Assembly (NCBI GenBank): GCA_963770995.1
Contig: CAVYRS010000001.1
Span: forward strand, 5,208,001-5,272,000
DNA: 64,000 nucleotides
Source of the DNA: CAVSWN01 sp963770995
Lineage (GTDB): Bacteria; Acidobacteriota; Vicinamibacteria; Vicinamibacterales; CAVVIG01
Reading direction: 5' to 3'
Shown one piece after another: positions 61,989 to 64,000 of the stretch. The notes under the pieces are model-generated. The model had not been told where the DNA came from and did no database searches. It saw nothing but the letters and a program-made list of their open reading frames with translations. A program made the translations under genes and the position numbers. How positions within the stretch are numbered: position 1 is the stretch's first letter; every line of letters starts with the position of its first letter.

Positions 61989-63722
61989 TCAGTAACCCAG
62001 GGCCATTCCATCCTTCCGTGAATCGGAGGCGCCGACGAGCGTCCCGGTCACCGGATCCACCATGACCGCCTGACCGCCGCCCATCAGCGCCCGGTGCGTC
62101 AAGCCGGCCGCCGGCAGCACGCGTTCGTGGCCCCGTTCGATGAGATCACGAATCACCGGCGCCGTCAGTGCGTCCTCCATCATCACGCCGCGGCCGCTGA
62201 TGTATCTCACACGCGGCGCGTCAATCGCCTCTTGCAGGTTCAGTTCCCGATCGATCAGGTTGACCAGCACCTGCACGTGTCCCTGCGCCTGCACATCGCC
62301 GCCCATCACACCGTAGGACATCAGGAACTGGCCGTCCTTGAAGACCATGGCGGGGATCAACGTGTGGAAAGGTCGCTTGCCGGGTGCGATGGCGTTGGGG
62401 TGATTGGGTTCGAGCGAGAACCCGGCGCCTCGGTTCTGGAGCACGATGCCCGTCTCGCCGGCGACGATCCCCGACCCGAAAGAGGAGAAGAGGCTGTTGA
62501 TGAACGACACCGCGCTGCGATCTTTGTCGACGACGGTGAAATAGGTCGTGTCGTGACCGACGCGAACGTCGCCGTAGGCTGGCGGGTCGATCGCTTGCTT
62601 CCGATCGATGAGCGCACGCCGGCGGGCGGCGTAGCTCTTCGAAAGCAGCTCGCTCACCGGGATCTTCGCGAACGCCGGGTCGGCAATGTACCGGTTGCGA
62701 TCGGCAAACGCGATCTTCGTCGCTTCGATCACTGTGTGGTAGTACAGGCCGGGCTCCGTCCGCATCGCCGTCAGGTCGATGCCTTCCAGAATGTTGAGCA
62801 GGAGGAGGGCGGTCAGCCCCTGGCCGTTCGGCGGGAGCTCGTAGAGCGTATGGCCGCGATACGTTGTGGAGATGGGCTCGACCCACTCCGATTTCTGCGA
62901 CGCGAAGTCCTCCATGGAAAGAAAGCCGCCGTTCTTCCCGCAGTAGTCCACGATCGCTCGCGCAATCTCGCCTCGATAGAACCCGTCGCGGCCTTCCCGA
63001 GCCAGCGTGCGGAGTGTTCGCGCAAGATTCTTTTGCGCGAACATCGCCCCCGCTTTCGGCGCCGCCCCGTTCACGAGATAGGTGGACGCGGCCGCCGCCG
63101 TCAGCTTGAGCCTCGGGACCTCGGGTTCCCAGTCGGCCGCGGTTTTCTCCATGACAGGGAATCCACGTTCGGCGTACTCGATCGCGGGCGCGAGCAGTTC
63201 CGCGAGCTTCATCGTCCCGTGTGTGTCGAGCAGCGTGACCCATCCATCGAACGCGCCCGGCACGGTGACCGCTTCCATGCCGGTCGTCGGCATCTGCATG
63301 ATGCGCCGTGAGGTGAAGTGCTCCAGGTTCAGCGCACGCGGCGCGCGTCCACTCGCGTTGAGTCCCTCGAGCTTCTTCGTCTTCGAGGAATAGATCATCA
63401 TGAAGGCGTCGCCGCCGATGCCGGTCATGTTCGGCTCGGTCACGTTGAGCACGGCGGCCATGGCGATGGATGCATCCACCGCGTTGCCGCCACGCTTCAG
63501 GACGTCGAGGCCGACCTGCGAGGCCAGCGGCTGGCTCGTCGCGACCATGCCCTGGCTCGCGCGCACGACCGATCGCCCGGTTGGGGCAGTGGAGAACCAC
63601 GCGTCTGGTGCGGAAGGCTGAACTTGGAGGACCGGGTGTGCGATGCCGGGCGCCATGCTCGCCATCGCGGACGCTCCCGCGGAGAGCTCGAAAAACTTAC
63701 GACGGCTGAGAATGGTGCGCAA
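61989..63722 (-). CDS. ggt: Gamma-glutamyltransferase, Tat-exported
   Basis: A 577-residue intact protein with a twin-arginine signal (SRRKFFELSAGASAMASMAP). The N-terminal nucleophile fold is clear: GLDVLKRGGNAVDASIAMA, PNMTGIGGDAFMMIY, and the autocatalytic Thr392 in GHDTTYFTVVDKD, where the precursor is cut into two subunits. ELPPNGQGLTALLLLNILEG, SYGVMGGDVQAQGHVQVLVN and DAPRVRYISGRGV close the family pattern. It breaks glutathione and other gamma-glutamyl compounds in the periplasm. Export by Tat rather than Sec is less usual for GGT. It follows 180 bases of gene-free sequence (63723-63901) and precedes the tannase on the same strand. Confidence 0.9.
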   Translation of the reverse strand: MRTILSRRKFFELSAGASAMASMAPGIAHPVLQVQPSAPDAWFSTAPTGRSVVRASQGMVATSQPLASQVGLDVLKRGGNAVDASIAMAAVLNVTEPNMTGIGGDAFMMIYSSKTKKLEGLNASGRAPRALNLEHFTSRRIMQMPTTGMEAVTVPGAFDGWVTLLDTHGTMKLAELLAPAIEYAERGFPVMEKTAADWEPEVPRLKLTAAAASTYLVNGAAPKAGAMFAQKNLARTLRTLAREGRDGFYRGEIARAIVDYCGKNGGFLSMEDFASQKSEWVEPISTTYRGHTLYELPPNGQGLTALLLLNILEGIDLTAMRTEPGLYYHTVIEATKIAFADRNRYIADPAFAKIPVSELLSKSYAARRRALIDRKQAIDPPAYGDVRVGHDTTYFTVVDKDRSAVSFINSLFSSFGSGIVAGETGIVLQNRGAGFSLEPNHPNAIAPGKRPFHTLIPAMVFKDGQFLMSYGVMGGDVQAQGHVQVLVNLIDRELNLQEAIDAPRVRYISGRGVMMEDALTAPVIRDLIERGHERVLPAAGLTHRALMGGGQAVMVDPVTGTLVGASDSRKDGMALGY

Positions 63723-63901
63723 GCGGGTCTACCATCGCATGACTCGAGAGGATCTGTCTCATAAATTCGCGCCTGGACAGCTTGAAGGCGCAGGAGCGTC
63801 CAAACGAAGCGGTTGGCCGTTGCTCGCATGGAACAGAAAGCTGTTCCCAAACGGGACTCACAGCGCTGGCTCGTTCGTGTCGGAGTCCGAGGCTTGCGAT
63901 C

Positions 63902-64000
63902 TTAGGAGGCAGGATCCTTCTGACGAGTCTTGACGATACCGGCCATCAAGCCCAAGCCGATGATCACAAGCGCGCCCGCGATGATCCAGACCTGACTGAC
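63902..64000 (-). CDS. C-terminal end of a membrane protein (partial)
   Basis: The minus-strand frame is open from the window edge to TAA at 63902-63904. The 32 residues form one membrane helix (VWIIAGALVIIGLGLMAGIV) followed by a short charged tail (KTRQKDPAS), typical of the end of a single-pass or polytopic membrane protein. The bulk of the gene lies outside the window, so no family can be named. Confidence 0.5.
   Translation of the reverse strand, partial: VSQVWIIAGALVIIGLGLMAGIVKTRQKDPAS

Noticed and set aside
1..64000. tRNA, rRNA, riboswitch, IS transposase, integrase or prophage genes
   Set aside because: Looked for T-loop-like GTTCRA sequences, transposase DDE/HTH motifs and integrase RHRY patterns in the translations; none was convincing. 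A covariance-model scan would be needed to exclude small RNAs.

Overview
The window is G+C-rich bacterial DNA that most resembles an Acidobacteriota genome, probably of the Vicinamibacteria type. The evidence is the gene content: an acidobacterial duplicated orphan permease (ADOP) with its PadR regulator, Oar-like TonB-dependent receptors with a carboxypeptidase-regulatory N-terminus, several CRTAC1 (VCBS/FG-GAP plus ASPIC/UnbV) proteins next to TPR proteins, Ser/Thr kinases fused to TolB-like propellers or TPRs, and many Tat-exported oxidoreductases. The assignment is by family recognition only; no search was run.

Layout. 1-11.9 kb is a patchwork of small membrane proteins, a MOSC protein, a kinase with a beta-propeller, a Tat-exported hydrolase, an aromatic-acid-type MFS transporter followed by a Tat-exported amidohydrolase, and three chimeric or shortened genes whose centres are missing. 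11.9-20.0 kb holds a sulfatase and a first receptor-TPR-CRTAC1 module. 20.1-22.0 kb has a cupin protein and gene remnants. 22.0-38.5 kb reads as an oxidative glycoside-processing region: beta-propeller, diheme cytochrome c, gluconate-2-dehydrogenase-type small subunit, GMC flavoprotein, xylose-isomerase-like TIM barrel, YdcF-like protein, GH29 alpha-L-fucosidase, PQQ dehydrogenase, PadR-ADOP, DUF1080 (3-keto-disaccharide hydrolase type) and two Gfo/Idh/MocA oxidoreductases. 38.7-47.1 kb has a CopG/MazF-type toxin-antitoxin pair, a pentaheme cytochrome fused to TPRs, a GNAT enzyme, a second kinase, a DUF6933 protein, a HicB/HicA-type pair and a methyltransferase. 47.4-59.2 kb holds a second TPR-CRTAC1 pair, its receptor, a divergent CRTAC1 protein and a 1249-residue TPR-VCBS lipoprotein. 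59.3-64 kb has a nitrilase-family hydrolase, a tannase/feruloyl esterase, a gamma-glutamyltransferase and the end of a membrane protein.

Two things cross the whole window. First, many genes are split by single-base frameshifts. In the cases I could resolve nearly all are one-base insertions, and they are clustered (11.8-20 kb, 24.3-29.7 kb, 35.8-38.5 kb) beside long stretches with intact 2-3 kb genes. This looks more like consensus error than decay, but the three genes missing hundreds of bases need a different explanation. Second, the spaces between genes, and several coding regions, carry short palindromic elements of at least five sequence families. Three such elements overlap translation starts and encode the hydrophobic part of signal peptides, and others sit in frame inside mature proteins.

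Taken together the genes suggest a soil heterotroph that digests plant or microbial glycans outside the cytoplasm, oxidises sugars or glycosides in the periplasm through flavin, PQQ and cytochrome c carriers, and takes up products through Oar-like receptors. No rRNA, tRNA, CRISPR array, IS transposase or integrase was seen, and no gene-free stretch exceeds 300 bases.
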